Notes: generated from the sequence alone by a model not told the origin. DNA of 64,000 nt from Erodium maritimum (GCA_963921825.1 OY997589.1:71470523-71534522); one strand, 5' to 3'. Positions 29,111-41,504 are shown, numbered from the stretch's first letter. A program made the numbers and translations.

Positions 29111-31795
29111 GCATACACTTTTTACGCCCCACGCGCGCTAGGTTAGGGCTTCACTGCGTGAATCCGAGCGCCGCCGTCGTTGCCGCTCGTTACTTCTCCG
29201 GGGCTGTTCCTTCCGGAGTATTGGCGGTGCTTGGGTATGTGGTGTTCGTGGGAGCCGTAGTCGGGTCTATTGTCCGTTTGAAGCCGACCGTGGTGGAGGC
29301 GGGGGACAGCGTCAGAATAAGAAGATCTTGCTGGCGTGTCTTCAGATCGGTTATGCAGCCGCGCCTTTCCGGTTGGGGGCGTCGTCGGAACCGTGCTTTT
29401 CCGGTTGGGTCGTCGGGTGAAGCGTTTTGATTCAGTCCGAACCGTGCCTTTCCGGTGTGTCTGTAGCAGGTGGGGAAAATCTGGTGAAATTTCATCTGTA
29501 GCAGGTGTTATTTCCTGCCCTTCCCTTCCGTTTGAAGTGAACATACACTGTTGAATCACAGCTCAGAAGTAGGAATTTGGGCGAAATCGTGAGCAGGGTT
29601 GTCCTTTGACGACAGTATCGATATAAGTTGCTAAAAGACTCCTTACTGTGGATCCACATGTCGGCGAGCAAGTTGAAATCGAAATCTGCAGAGATGGAGA
29701 AAGCATCTGATTACCACGAGAGATTGATCGAAGGGAAACTGTTTCGGGTCCCCAAATTAGCCTCCGTAATTTGTCGTCTGGAAAATTCTGCGCAAGTACC
29801 AATCCCGAGCTCGGTAAATCGTGAAGAAGGGAGGTCGGATAGCCCGTGTGATGTTGCTATTCCACACTCAGTTGTAGGGGAGAAAGCTTCGAGTCAGGTC
29901 CGTACACACAGGGTTCGACCGATTGCTTCGGCGGTTCCGGTTGTGCTTGTAAGCTTTTCGTGTGTAATCTCCCGGCTGATTCGGATCGAGTTAAACTGAG
30001 GACATGGTTGGAACAATTTGTTCCAGTGGTCAAGGTATTCGTTTGTAAGAGACAGAACGCGGGGGGGACGCTACTTCGGGTTTGTGTCAGTTCGAACAAG
30101 GGAAGAAGCAGAGGTGCTTGTGAAGGCCTGCAATGGATTGCTTTGGAAAGATCACCGGTTATTCATGGCCTTTGCCTGGCCGGAGAAGTTGAGTAATCGA
30201 ATGGGGAAACCTGTGACATCTCACGTATGGAGACCGAAGGAAACGAGCAGTTTTGATGCAGTGCTACAGAAGGTTGACTCTAATTCTTGCCCGTATTTTC
30301 AAGGTACTGTATCTAGTTACCTTGCTCCTTGGTCTGAGGCAAGCATTCTTGGTGTGGCACGAGATGATTTCTCGAATTCAGACCTTCGGAATCGTATTAA
30401 TTTGGAAGAGCCTCTGGATTTGCAAATCAAGTTTCTGGGGAACAGGATATTTATTTTCCTATCTTCTGATCATGATACCATGTCGCGTGTTTTAAACTCA
30501 AATTGGAAGTGGAATTCTTCTTCTTTCATCATGTTCGATTGGGCAAAGGATTGGCTCGATTACGAAGGCTGTTTTCCTTGGGTAAAGGTCTCAGGCATAC
30601 CTTGTTCGGGGTGGTGTATGTCAACGTTTAAAGATGTGGGGAATTCGCTGGGAACCTTTGTTCTAGCTCTGCGAGATGAAACCTCATCTTTGCTGGATTC
30701 CAACTACTTATTGCTAAAATTGAATTCACAAGCTCAAACTTTCCATCGTATTATGAAGTTGGGAGGAAAAACCTTTATAATAGAAGCCCATAAAGTTCAG
30801 ATTCTACCGGCTTATGTGACTGATCTGGAGTTGAGTGTTAAGGATTCTGTTCAAGACCTTGGTTTGAACGACATGAATTGTTTTCCTCCTCTGGGGAGCG
30901 TTTTGAAGATGAAGGAAATTCGCCGTGATTCTCCGTCAGTAAGTAAAGTCTCTGACTCTCAAAGTCAAAACAGCCCGAGCCCAACTTCTCTCTTGCGTGG
31001 GCCTCAAGGCTCTCGGGCCGGCAAGACACTTCCCCGTGATCTGTTTACTTCAGGTAAACCTAACATTGTCTATAGGTCATACACGGCTAGGAGATGTTCA
31101 CTAAGCAAGGAGTATGCTGATAGAGATAGAAAATGGAAGTTGATTAAAGCTAGTCGAAAGGCTTTAACTGGGAATCCGAAAGTGGCAGAGCAAATTGAGG
31201 CATTGGATTTTGAGTTAGATGACTCAGTGGATCCCGAGTTTCAGGAGGGTTCTGAGGAATTTTGCACTGATGATGAGTTAGAGGAGAGAGTCTCTCTCCC
31301 CTCTTCTCTACCTCATTAATCTTATACAAGGGAGTCTCTCTCCCCTCTTCACCTCATATGACTCGTTGTTTATGGTGGCCTGGGGTTGCAGAACTTCATT
31401 AAATGTTCTTTTCGTATGGCCTGTGAGGGCTGGGCGGCAGCTACAGTTTTGTTGAGAAGCTCGGTGTGGTTGAAAGTGTGTTACATTACATGTTGGCACA
31501 TTTGGTTACAGAGGACAGTGTGGTTGAAACTGTTCTTTCAGTTTCTTAGGTGTTTGAGAAGATCGCTTCTTATGAACAGTGGAATTCGGTTCCTGGGTCG
31601 TGCCTTTCGTTCATACGGCGTAGGGTGCTAGCAGGTGGTTAGGCTTTTTGTTATTTTTGTCAGTTAAGTTGTTTGGTTTGGCCTAGTTTGTTTTAGGTGT
31701 ATTTGGTTGGGTATTCTTTTTCAGGAATCCACTTTGGGTTCCTGTAATAATAATTTCATCGCCTATCAAAAATAAAAAAGGCATACACTTTTTAC
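29111..31795 (+). mobile_element. ORF1-only LINE with 15-bp target site duplications
   Basis: The direct repeat GCATACACTTTTTAC stands at 29111-29125 and 31781-31795. The 3' end has an A-rich tail (CCTATCAAAAATAAAAAAG). The 5' leader is GC-rich with three CTTTTCCGGTTGGG-like motifs (about 29355, 29391, 29445). It holds the ORF1 region (29628-31319), then only about 460 bp before the tail. No endonuclease or RT is visible in any frame, so ORF2 is absent or reduced to a scrap. Confidence 0.85.
29628..31319 (+). CDS. LINE ORF1 protein with RRM-type RNA-binding domain (frameshifted)
   Basis: ORF1 proteins coat the element RNA in the cytoplasm. Here the reading starts near 29656 (MSASKLKSKSAEMEKASDYH), moves by one frame near 29940 into KLFVCNLPADSDRVKLRTWL (RNP2-like), and moves again near 30040 into the long frame to 31319. 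That frame begins with RNP1-like RGGRYFGFVSV and TREEAEVLVKACNG, completing an RRM of about 75 residues. Further on, FIMFDWAKDW and FPWVKVSGIPCSGW match the middle of plant LINE ORF1 or DUF4283-type proteins. The tail is acidic (SEEFCTDDELEERV). The two frame changes make it a pseudogene unless read through. RRM-bearing ORF1 is known from the BNR LINEs of beet. Confidence 0.7.
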
Positions 31796-32200
31796 CATGG
31801 CTGTTATTTAGCTGTATCAGTTTAAGGTATTAAAGATTGATGGTTTTTTAGTTCAACAGTAAGAAACTAAGAAAGGGAAAATGAAAGCATAGAGTTTTTA
31901 ACTATAATGAAAACACAAGGATAAACTTAAAACCAGGTTGACAATGTTGGCTCAAACAGCCCAAAGATGATCTTAAATTATTTTCCTAATTACCTTTTTC
32001 CTTATATTATTTCTCTGTGAGGGTATATACAAAGCAGTTCTAGACTTCAATCTACCCAACATATGGAACAAAAGGAAATTCAACCATAATATTTTGAAAA
32101 GATCTAAACCAATAATTTCAAACTGGTTCAACTCAATTGTTCTTAACATGAAAGGTGCAGACAATAGACTTAAGGGATAAGTAGCATGTAATCATCATTT
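31796..32200. other. AT-rich spacer
   Basis: No gene or clear repeat. A short frame at 31973-32164 (-) is unremarkable. Confidence 0.4.
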
Positions 32201-33720
32201 TAATTAACGAAGACTTGAAAATATAGTACGCAACCTAGTTTGGTCGGATACCATAGTACCCGATAGAGGGTCTTAACCATGCCTAGTTAAGCATGTCCGA
32301 CAAGTCTGATAGTTATCCCTCTGCCCATACTTCATTGGCATGAACTTAGACTTATTTCAAAGATCTATGGTAAGGATCATGTCTCCCTCAATCATGAAAA
32401 TCATATCATTCTTCGTCTGGGAATACTCATTCTTGAACTCTTCACTTATTGTCTTCCTCTTTTCTCAGATCATATGAAGTACTTCATTTATCCTTTCTAA
32501 GGTATTTTAAAAGATAACATAATGTACAGTATGTTATATAGTGCAATGTATCTAGTATTACCTTGGAAAGCCAATAACCTTAAGTTTCACTGTATATCGG
32601 GATCTAGAGGCTTGTACACACCACATCTTTAACCCATAAGTCTGGCCCTATTGGCTTAGACTGGTGCTAAAGGTCAATGAATATCTTCGACCCATCCTCT
32701 GTAGAAACTCAAATTTTGCTCCCTGATGGAATTCGTCTACACAAATGAGTGAGTATTTCACTCAGTCCTCTTTTCTTTTTCCAGATTATTTCTAACGAAC
32801 AAGCACGACATGTGAATTATTTCTATCTATCCAAACATATTTGATATTATTCGGTAGATATCTTAGTTCTAACTCATCTATAAACTAATCCCTAAATTAA
32901 ACTTTATGTGGGTGATTATTGTTAAACTTATCAGGCTCATTAGGTAGCCAACCTCCGCATGTACCAATCAACTTACATGAGAGAACGTTTGGTCCTATTC
33001 GGGCACCATCCCGTTTCTTTGCCAGTCAACAAGCTTCACTATAAGTTAAACATATTTGATATTATTCACTAATAATATTTCCCTCATTTCCATATATATC
33101 GATTACGGCTATAGTGGTAAGTAGGAAAGGTCTTCCTAGAATGAGAGAAATTTCATGATTGTTCTCTACTTCTAAAACAACAAAGTCGATACCACATTAA
33201 CGAACATATTCTATTTAATACCTTTCGATCGTCTATTAGACTGATCCGTTAATTGGAGCACAAAAGAGGATGAAGTTAGCTTTTCCTCAAGTCTCTATCA
33301 GATTGTGGGTTTCGAAAATGCAGCGGAAAACAAATATTTTGTTGCATGATCCTAACCTATAGAATATTTTGTAATGATATGATGACCAGCGATGCATCGT
33401 AAAGTGAAACTACCCGGATCTTTTAGTTTGGGTGGTAACATGTTGTCCAAGATGTTGGAGTATTTCTTGGCTTGTTTGATCAATTCCTGCTTTGGCAGTT
33501 TCCATTGTTTTTTTTTTCTATTTCTTACACCGCCTCTACCGATTGTGGAAAACTAACTAGAACCTCGAGGAGAGGATTATTCACCACAAGCATTCTGAAC
33601 TGATCTAGCAACTCTGATGTTGGTGGGTTAGTATTAGATACCTCAGTTACTGTTATATGTGATGGAATTAGCTACCTTAGCTAAAACCTGATGTTAGGTT
33701 TTCGATCTTAATTTTCGGAC
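32200..33720 (-). pseudogene. Decayed Athila/Tat-type Ty3/gypsy gag-protease region
   Basis: On the minus strand about 33170-33060 reads FVVLEVENNHEISLILGRPF and then LTTIAVIDIYGNEGNI, the protease region motif of Athila/Tat elements. About 33460-33380 reads LPPKLKDPGSFTLRC, the block that precedes the protease in those elements. Most of the rest is broken by stops. No LTRs were recognised at its edges. Confidence 0.6.
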
Positions 33721-34220
33721 AAAAAAAATGTCAAGGAAAAAAAGACCAAAATTAGTAAACTATTTCCGAATAATATCCAGAAAGTATAATCAAATCTTAT
33801 GAAATAAAATCACACATGCCGTAGAACTAAGTTCTAAACAAATAGAATAAATAAGACTGAACTTTTTTTAATAAGCATACTGTTATAGGTTGTTTATTTC
33901 TTTAGAGGTTATTTTGGGGACTCATCCACTTGGCTTTGTAAAAAAATTCATTTTCAAAGCTCTTTGAATAAAACATCATTTATCAAAAAAGTTTAATTTA
34001 AAGTTCTCAACTATATATCTAACTTAAAGTAATTTTTTGAAAATTCACCATTGGAAACTCAAACCCTAGTTATTTTTCTCCTCTTCGTCACCTAGCATTT
34101 CGTAAGCCTCCATCTTCACCATTTTCAACTACTGTCATGGCTTCATCATCGTCTCATCCACCAGCCCTCATCTTTCCTCGCAACCAACCCCACCGCCTAC
34201 TCGCGCACTAGCCAACACGC
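33720..34220. other. AT-rich DNA, nothing recognised
   Basis: AT-rich to about 34070, then CT-rich sequence. Short frames only. Confidence 0.35.
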
Positions 34221-34805
34221 CTAGGACCGTGGGTAAACACTCAATGATTGGACTCCCTCCGCTGCCACTGCATGTCCGATGCGCCACCACCCACTACGTG
34301 GGATGCCCTGAATCTGATGCCTGCAACGTGGGATGTCTTGCCTCTAGTGAATATAACCACCTCATCTGTGGTGAGATCCCCTAGCCCACTCCATGACCCG
34401 ATGCGCTTGGGACCGTGGGTACAAAACTTATCAGGGATCTTCCATGCTGCCACTCTCTGTCGGATGCGCCACTACCCACTGCACGGGATCTCTTACCTCC
34501 AGCGCCTACAGACGCCCCCACTAGGACGAGGTCCGTTTACCATCACTACAACCCGATGGAGCTTTAGCCCAAAATCCATTGGCTCTTGGCCAGGATCACC
34601 AGGAAGGACTAGGAACCCATCCTGCATCCCCATTTTTGACCAGGCGCGACAAGAACCCGAACCAAGAAAACTACCGACCGAAAGGGTACATGTCATTCCC
34701 TCAGAGAACCACGATGGAACGCCCACCTTCCAGAAAGACATATCCCAAGGCATAGAACACAACATGGTTCATCGCAATATAATGTCGAAGATCGATATGT
34801 GGTGA
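34221..34805 (+). repeat. Diverged tandem duplication (about 185 bp) with an unassigned open frame
   Basis: 34225-34330 (ACCGTGGGT, CGCTGCCACTGCATGTCCGA, ACTACGTGGGATG) is repeated, diverged, at about 34410-34500 (ACCGTGGGT, TGCTGCCACTCTCTGTCGGA, CTGCACGGGATC). A 185-residue frame (34248-34805) runs across both. It has no recognised domain and looks like a chance frame. Confidence 0.45.
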
Positions 34806-36440
34806 CCAGTCAACAGACAATTTTGGGTCTCGAGGTAGGGTTGGAGATGAACCAACTCACAGCGGAAAATTAATGAAAACCAAGAGACGATTAAAACCAT
34901 GGAACAACTAACAAAGAATGGCTTCACACAAAAAAATCAGCACTATTTCTTACCAAAACAAGAACACCGGGTAACGAATGATTGACTTGAGTCTCCAAGA
35001 CGCCTACGTATCCACATGGGAATCAAAGCCACGTAGTTATTCTCTTTGAGGACTCAAGAACACAAAAAGGGAGGTGGGAGCGTGCCTTGTCCGAAATTGC
35101 AAGGGAGAGGAGGGAGAAGTTGTGTTTCCTATTCTTGTCTTGTATTTGTTATGTTGAAAAAGATGACTTAAACATAACAAACTCCATCAACTTGTCAAAC
35201 TAAAAGCATGAGACAAGTATGCTGACAAGTAAGGTGTAAATAGGACAAAGTATGGCTAGACAAGATGGGGTTAGGTGGTGAATCAGCAACACCTTAATCC
35301 TTGTCTTGCTTACTTAGTACTAATTAATCAAAACTTGATTAATTAGTTCCATAAGCCTTGGTTGCATGGGCCTCTTGGAACATGGCCCGTGGCCATTCCC
35401 AACGAGGTCCCGTGACGCGCTCATCGCCATCAAGCCTTTCATACTTGAAATGTCAAACATTATCAGACGCGATCAATCCCAAGAATCCAAGCCTTGTCTT
35501 GATCCGTAAATTCCAATTCACTTATGGGCACATGACCCAAAACTTAGTTTTGTGTTTCGAGACAACTCCCTTTCGGCCATTCTCCATAAATGTGCCAATG
35601 AGTTTCACCCTCCGGTGTGACCCTTAGGTTTATGCATGTCAATAGATCAACGTAAAATCCCATTTTACTTGATCCTATTTAAGTGGCAACTAACGAGACT
35701 TTAGTATTTCCTGACACTGCATAACGAATCGACCCTGTCGATTCTAACCTTTCTGTCGTCCCTGTCATTATCCTTTTATCTCCGATATCTTGATTGAGAT
35801 AAGGCATAGAGCCGTCATCCTTATTATTCTCAATCACTATTCCTTGATATGTGAGATGACTAAATATATGATACCCAGTATCATGTGCATGGTCATGCTA
35901 TTCTTTCAGTCACTCTCGATCAAGCGGCCGAGAACCGATATCTTTCCCATACCATAGTATGAGGGAATAAAATCCCTTAACCTTCTTTCGTGTCACTCAT
36001 GCAGTCTGTCCCAAGCCAATCATGGTCATTATGGAAGCCCTGTTACGGAAAACGTTAAGCTCAGGTCAAACTCAGTTGTTTACTTCATAGGGATCACAAA
36101 GACTCCTTGGTCTAAGGATACATGACAAGCTACAACAATGAATATGTTCATGACTTGATCTATGGCACATATTCATGTCGGGTCGTCCAATATCATGTCC
36201 CACATGATATCTATGATCAGACTCCGGAATCCTATTCCAATGAATAAAAGAACGTAAGCCATAAAGAGCCATCTTTCATACTAGTCACTTCTACTGAAGC
36301 TTTGTTGACTAGGGACCCATCGAGTGTGATCCATCTTGATCTATGGTTCTATTCGCATGGTGGGCATAGATCAGAACACACATCGATATATTACTCTAAC
36401 ACATAAGTAATATAAAGCCGCTTTAATTTTATTGCTAATG
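34806..36440. other. Unassigned repeat-like non-coding DNA
   Basis: Long stretch without a convincing ORF. It resembles the non-coding leader or 3' part of an LTR retrotransposon in style, but no LTR edge, primer site or domain was found. It ends at the TA run near 36441. Confidence 0.3.
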
Positions 36441-36621
36441 ATATATATATATATAGGGTTGGTAACAGGTAAAAACCACCACTTATTGTGCAAACTACGA
36501 ACTCACCAGGTGCTGACACGTGGGCGCGCGTGCTGCTGGTGCGCGCACAGTGCTGACACGTGGGGCGCATAGTGCTAATAGTTTGGGCGCACAGTGCTAA
36601 TAGGTTGGCACTGTGCTAAAC
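36441..36621. mobile_element. TA-flanked family A element, left part
   Basis: After TATATATATA it reads GGGTTGGTAACAGGTAAAAA, TTGTGCAAACTACGAACTCA and GTGCTAATAGTTTGGGCGC, then is cut by the LTR-like insertion at TAAAC. It continues at 39374. Confidence 0.85.
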
Positions 36622-39373
36622 TTTAAGACCCGCCCCCGTTCGATCCCGGTAGAACCGGTGAATCCTAGCTAAGTTTGACTTTCGGCAGGAAAAGTCAACC
36701 GATGACTCGGAAAGTCAGTCGGGACCTTTCTGGGGCCCAAAAAGCTTAGCCATCAGCACGGTTAGCTTAGTTGGGTCGTTTCCTTCAGTTTGACTGTAAT
36801 ATTGTTAAAGTCAATTGTCGGTCAAACTCGGGCTTACTATCGGTTATTTGTCGATAAATCTTGGAAAGCTGGAAAATTATTAAATAGGAGTGACCACACA
36901 TGACACTTGTCATGCTTGGCTTTGAGGATGAGATTAGAGGATTCAAATGACCCTCATACCCTCCTAAGTTACCTTTAAAGGGATAAGACCTTAAGGGCTT
37001 TTGAGTAAATTGACATTTTAGGTCATTTAAAGGAAAGGGAACAACAATTCAGCCTATTTCCTCTTGTTGCAGCCGAAATTCACTAGTAGAGAGGAGAGGA
37101 GGAGCTCACTTTCTTGAGGAAGAAGATAGAGAAGAAAGCTTGGATTTTGGAGCTTGTTCTTGGTCCTTTGTCCTTCATTTTTCACTTCATCTTCTCCATC
37201 TCAACTATCTAGAGGTAAAGATGCTCTCAACTCTCCATTTCTTCCACTTCCAATCTTTGGGTTTTGTGGGTTTTGGTTTAAAAGTTGAAGAACTTGCTTA
37301 TTTGATTGATTGCTTGGAGAAGAAGTAGTGAAGTAGGTTGTTGGATTGAGTTTTGGATGAAGTTTGATGAACCCATTGAGGGTGTAGCTGCTGGGTATCT
37401 TTGATTGAATATTTTGGAGCTAAGAGAGTTTAGAAATGGAGTTTGTGTTGAAATTTTCATGAAATTCGAGTTGGGGAAGAAAGGGGAAGGAGCTGGTCAG
37501 GTCTGATACGGAATCTGACCAGGACCGGGCCAGGTGCCGGCACGGCATGCCGCACGGTGCGGGCCTGGTATCGACACGGCACACGGCACGGGACGGGCCT
37601 GGTACCGGCACGGCACACGGCACGGAACGGACGGGAGTCCGGCACGAAACCTGATACGGTCCGTGTCGCTCTCCGGGCCGGTCTGTGACGCGTTCCGCGC
37701 TGGATTCCGGCCCGGCCTGTGACATGGTCCGTGCCATGTTCCGGCACGGCTAGCCACATGGTCCGTATGGCATTCCGGATCAGATCCCCAGAGCCCAAAA
37801 CCCTTCCTTTTAGCTCAATTTGATTCCCACATTTCCTCTCCAAACCTTGATCCATTTCTGAACATTGTTGTGTGTCTTGAGGAAAAGAACACTTTGTTGA
37901 TGAAACTAATTTGTGGTCTTTTGGTGGTTCAAAACCTTGGAACCAAGCTAGGAAAGGAGGAAGAACGTGGACACGAGTTAGAGGAGCACTTGTCACGCCG
38001 GGACCCGAGTGAAGAACGAAGAGGTGACCGCCGGGCTTATCATCAGAGTGTTGAGAGGAAGACCTCGAGGTAGGGAAAGCCTTAACCCCTCGTTTATGAT
38101 GCTTAGTATGCATGTTAGGCTAATAAAATCGGAAATGTCCTAGAAATGCCTATAGGATGCGAATAACTAGCATAATTGTCTTTCAAATTACTAATAACCG
38201 GAAGTGTCTAGTTGTGAACGATTAGGATGCCAATCACTAGTGTAATTCGCTTTCAATACTTGGGAATTGTTTGCCTGGTAGAGGAGCCTTGGCAAAGCCC
38301 TCGGATTAGTTGCGTGTTAAGATCACATGCTTGGTTGTTGGTTGCTTAGTGGATAGGCTAAAGAGTCTAACGGAACTAGTGGAATTGCATGTGTGAATGC
38401 TCGTTTGAAGGCTTTTATGATTGGTAGATTAAACTCGTACTTGATCGTTGATTGTATTCGAATGATTACTTGTTTTACTTAAATGGTTGCTTGGAGCATC
38501 GAGTATGACTGGTTGTACCGAGCGGTGCAATCAGGTGATCGATGCCCCGTTGGTTCAAGACTGGTAAGTGAACGGTAAGTTTATTGATTGTGTGATTGGT
38601 GTGATGTGGTTATGTGAATTCGTGTACTGTGTGTTGTGGTGAATTGGTGATGTGTGAGTTATGCGTGGCAATGAAATGGTGGTTGTTGGAATTGGATTGC
38701 TTCGTGTTTCGGTTTGAGTGCGTTATTCAATTATTAACTGTTTATCATTGAATTGCCCAAGTGTACTCTTTCTATGGGAGTAGTGCCTTGGTTCTCGAGG
38801 ACATAAAATCCTTTGGAGACGTTTCTGAGAATCCCGATGATAAGCGCCCCGAAGGGTTGTTTCCGGTCGCCTTAATGTTATGCGTCTCCTCTGGATTTGA
38901 GGGAAAATCCGAGAGGACACATTATATGTGGATCGGAGGGTGGATACTTCATGTACCACGACATTGGTTGGTTTATCTATTACTCGTGTTCGTTGAAATC
39001 TATCTTGTTGGCTTGCTGTTGATTTTACTGGTTTTAAGGTCCGCCTTGTTATGTGTTTCCCTACTGAGCGCAAGCTCACCCCTTTGAATTTACTGTTGTG
39101 TTTACAGGCTTGATTGAGGAGTAGAAGCTCGGGAGCTTCTCGGTGTGGGTGCGTTATAGAGACTTCGTTCTTATCACTTTTATGTTTTGAACAAACCTTG
39201 TGGAGGATTATTATTACACCCCTGGAGGGTTATTTGTGTTTTGAACTGAGTTTTGTGGACTCGTTTTTCTTATTGGAGATTTTCAGGAACTAGATGTTGA
39301 ATTATTACCTTTTTATTCATTTATTACTAGTCATGCCTCGGGTCCGTGCAAGAACCGGATTTGGGGCGTGACA
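36622..39373 (+). mobile_element. Solo LTR-like insertion, 2.75 kb, with 5-bp target duplication
   Basis: TAAAC flanks both sides (36617-36621 and 39374-39378) and the two halves of a family A element join cleanly across it. The right edge TTGGGGCGTGACA has the chromovirus LTR end. 39070-39170 (CAAGCTCACCCC, then TTTACAGGCTTGATTGAGGA) is similar in layout to the inverse of 61960-62060. The left edge TTTAAGACCCG is not the usual TG. No internal genes, primer site or second LTR is present, so it is best read as a solo LTR in plus orientation. Confidence 0.75.
37480..37800. repeat. GC-rich degenerate tandem repeat in the solo LTR
   Basis: Units related to GGTACCGGCACGGCACACGG and CGGCCTGTGACATGGTCCGT recur every 35-60 bp. 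Several overlapping minus-strand frames arise from it and are compositional. Confidence 0.75.
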
Positions 39374-39590
39374 TAAACTATTAGCACCGTGTGCGCCAAA
39401 CTATTAGCACCGTGCGCGCGCGTGGTCAACACGCTCACGCGCGTGGGAAGAGGCGCGCGCGCATCTGCCACGTGTCAGCACCGCGCGCGCTCTACTGACG
39501 TCACTTTGACCACATCCTGTGGCTTAGATTGGTTCGTAGTTTGCACAATAAGGAGGGTTTTTACTAGATAGCCACCTTGTATATATATAT
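39374..39590. mobile_element. TA-flanked family A element, right part
   Basis: Continuation of 36441-36621: ACTATTAGCACCGTG, CACGTGTCAGCACC, ACTTTGACCACATCCTGTGG and the end TAGATAGCCACC before TA repeats. Confidence 0.85.
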
Positions 39591-39943
39591 AGGGTTGGTA
39601 TCAGGTAAAAACCACCCCTTATTGTGCAAACTACGAACTCACCAGGTACTGACACGTGGACGCGCGCGCTGCTGATGGGCGCGCGCAGTTCTGACACGTG
39701 GCGCGCATAGTGCTAATAGTTTGGGCGCACAGTGCTAATAGGTTGGCCTATTAGCATTGTGCGCGCCAAACTATTAGCACCGTGCGCGCGAGTGGTCAAC
39801 ACGCTCACGCGCGCGGGCAGAGGCGCGCGCGCATCTGCCACGTGTCAGCATCGCACGCGCTCTGCTGACGTCACTTTGACCGCATCCTGTGGCTTAGATT
39901 GGTTCGTAGTTTGCACAATAAGGAGGGATTTTACTGGATAGCC

Positions 39944-39948
<5 letters not shown>
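39591..39948. mobile_element. TA-flanked family A element, full copy
   Basis: Ends GGGTTGGTATCAGGTAAAAA (left) and TTTTACTGGATAGCCACCC (right), with TA runs on both sides. It is the opposite orientation of 24286-24645. Confidence 0.88.

Positions 39949-39982
<34 letters not shown>
39949..39982. repeat. TA microsatellite
   Basis: About 15 TA dinucleotides between two family A elements facing opposite ways. Confidence 0.95.
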
Positions 39983-39989
<7 letters not shown>

Positions 39990-40440
39990 CTATCCAGTAA
40001 AAACCACCCTTATTGTGCAATCTACGAACCAATCTAAGCCACAGGATGCGGTCAAAGTGACGTCAGCAGAGCGCGCACGATGCTGACACGTGGCCACTTC
40101 GCGCGCGCCTCTGCCTGTGCGCGCGCGGGTGCTGATAGTTTACAAGCACGGTGCTGATAGTTTAGTACAAATGCAAACTATCAACACTGTGCGCGCAAAC
40201 TATTAGCACCGTGCTACACAAACTATCAGTACTCTGCGCGCGCGCACCAGCAGAGCGCGCGCCCACGTGTCAGCACCTGGTGAGTTCGTAGTTTGCATAA
40301 TAAGGTGCGGTGTTTTATATATTTATTTTCCACGTGTCAGCATCTGGTGCGCTCTGCTGACATCACTTTGGGGGGATCCTATGGCTCAGATTGGTTCGTA
40401 GTTTGCACAATAAGGAGGGGTTTGTACCTGATACCAACCC
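39983..40440. mobile_element. Two joined family A copies (one full, one partial)
   Basis: Starts GGGTAGCTATCCAGTAAAAA and reaches the other terminal block at GTGAGTTCGTAGTTTGC (about 40280). A partial unit (CCACGTGTCAGCATCTGG to CCTGATACCAACCC) follows at 40330-40440. The middle has extra AAACTATCA/TGATAGTTT palindromes. Confidence 0.75.
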
Positions 40441-40455
40441 TATATATATATATAT

Positions 40456-40703
40456 GATAACAATCAGGTACAAACTCTATATTTTCGTCAGACTGTGGAA
40501 CTTTCAATCTGGGCCCTTGGATCGTAGAATTAAAGGTCCGGATCTAATGCATATCTTTTAGTATATTTTTAATTAATGCATATCTTGTAATTGATTTCGT
40601 AATCAATCACCCCCCTGAATTTCGGTGGCCATCCGATCTGGGTAATCAATGGCCCAAATTAGTTTTACGTTCTGACCCGAAATAAGGTTTGTACCTGAAA
40701 GCT

Positions 40704-40710
<7 letters not shown>
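40456..40710. mobile_element. TA-flanked family B element
   Basis: Starts GATAACAATCAGGTACAAAC and ends ATAAGGTTTGTACCTGAAAG, with TA runs outside. The inner part matches 24663-24933 in inverse orientation. Confidence 0.85.

Positions 40711-40750
<40 letters not shown>
40711..40750. repeat. TA microsatellite
   Basis: About 20 TA dinucleotides at the edge of a family B element. Confidence 0.95.
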
Positions 40751-40752
<2 letters not shown>

Positions 40753-40759
40753 TTTATGA

Positions 40760-41504
40760 TTGAACTACGGGCACTAAAACTAACACACAATAGATGGTGG
40801 TGAAAGAGGATGTCATCGAAAATTGCAGGAGGGTAGATCGGGCAGCCTACCATCCTCATACAATGTTATTCCGTATCCGGATCATGGTGGATATTCGCCC
40901 CAGAGTAGTACCTCCGGGTTGGAGACCCGAAGAGCACGACCTATCCCGCTTCTCGGTCAGAATGGGACGATCAAAATGGGACCATGGCAGCCTCTGAATG
41001 CCAGACTCATCGACAAGAGCCCCTATGGGAATGCATGGCAGGAACTCTGGCCATCACACCACTCGAAATGCAAACGACTAGAACCTGCTTCACCAAGACA
41101 AGGTGGTCCCGAGGTAACAACTGCAAAGCCTGCAAAACAGTCTTCTGGGAGTTTTGAGAACATTACGGCGTAACGGGGTGAGCTCGAGGAGCCATACCCC
41201 GGCCCTTAGGGTTCGACACTTGGTCGACCCCAATCTCCTCCTTTCCTCGGATCACTCTTTCTATAGTCGTTGTGACATCACATGGTTAAACAAGTCCAGG
41301 CAGGGAAGGCTCACTGGATCTCTCAAGCCATTCATAGCAACAATAGGAAACCACCCCTACTTTAGTACTTAGAATAGCCGGATAGTAGTTATAAGATCAG
41401 CATTTCGAACACCTGAAGAACTAGGCCTGATCTTCTTTTCACTTTTTTATGAAGTTAATTTGTGTACGCGCATTTTCGATATGCCAGAAACATTTTATCC
41501 CTTT
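40760..41504 (+). other. Unassigned segment with overlapping open frames
   Basis: Frames at 40794-40997, 40823-41173 and 41154-41372 overlap. The middle one is 116 residues, basic and Ser/Pro-rich, with no recognised domain. I cannot tell a decayed gene from retroposon DNA. The segment runs up to the T-run near 41505 that ends the next element. Confidence 0.25.

Noticed and set aside
34248..34805. 185-residue open frame
   Set aside because: It spans both halves of a diverged tandem duplication, has no recognised domain and no promoter or splice support.
37420..38113. Overlapping arginine/proline-rich minus-strand frames
   Set aside because: They arise from the GC-rich tandem repeat in the solo LTR and have no domain.
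39732..39941. Conserved 60-70 residue protein repeated in family A elements
   Set aside because: The frame recurs because the DNA copies are similar. It runs through inverted-repeat GC-rich sequence with both terminal blocks, and I see no sign of coding constraint.
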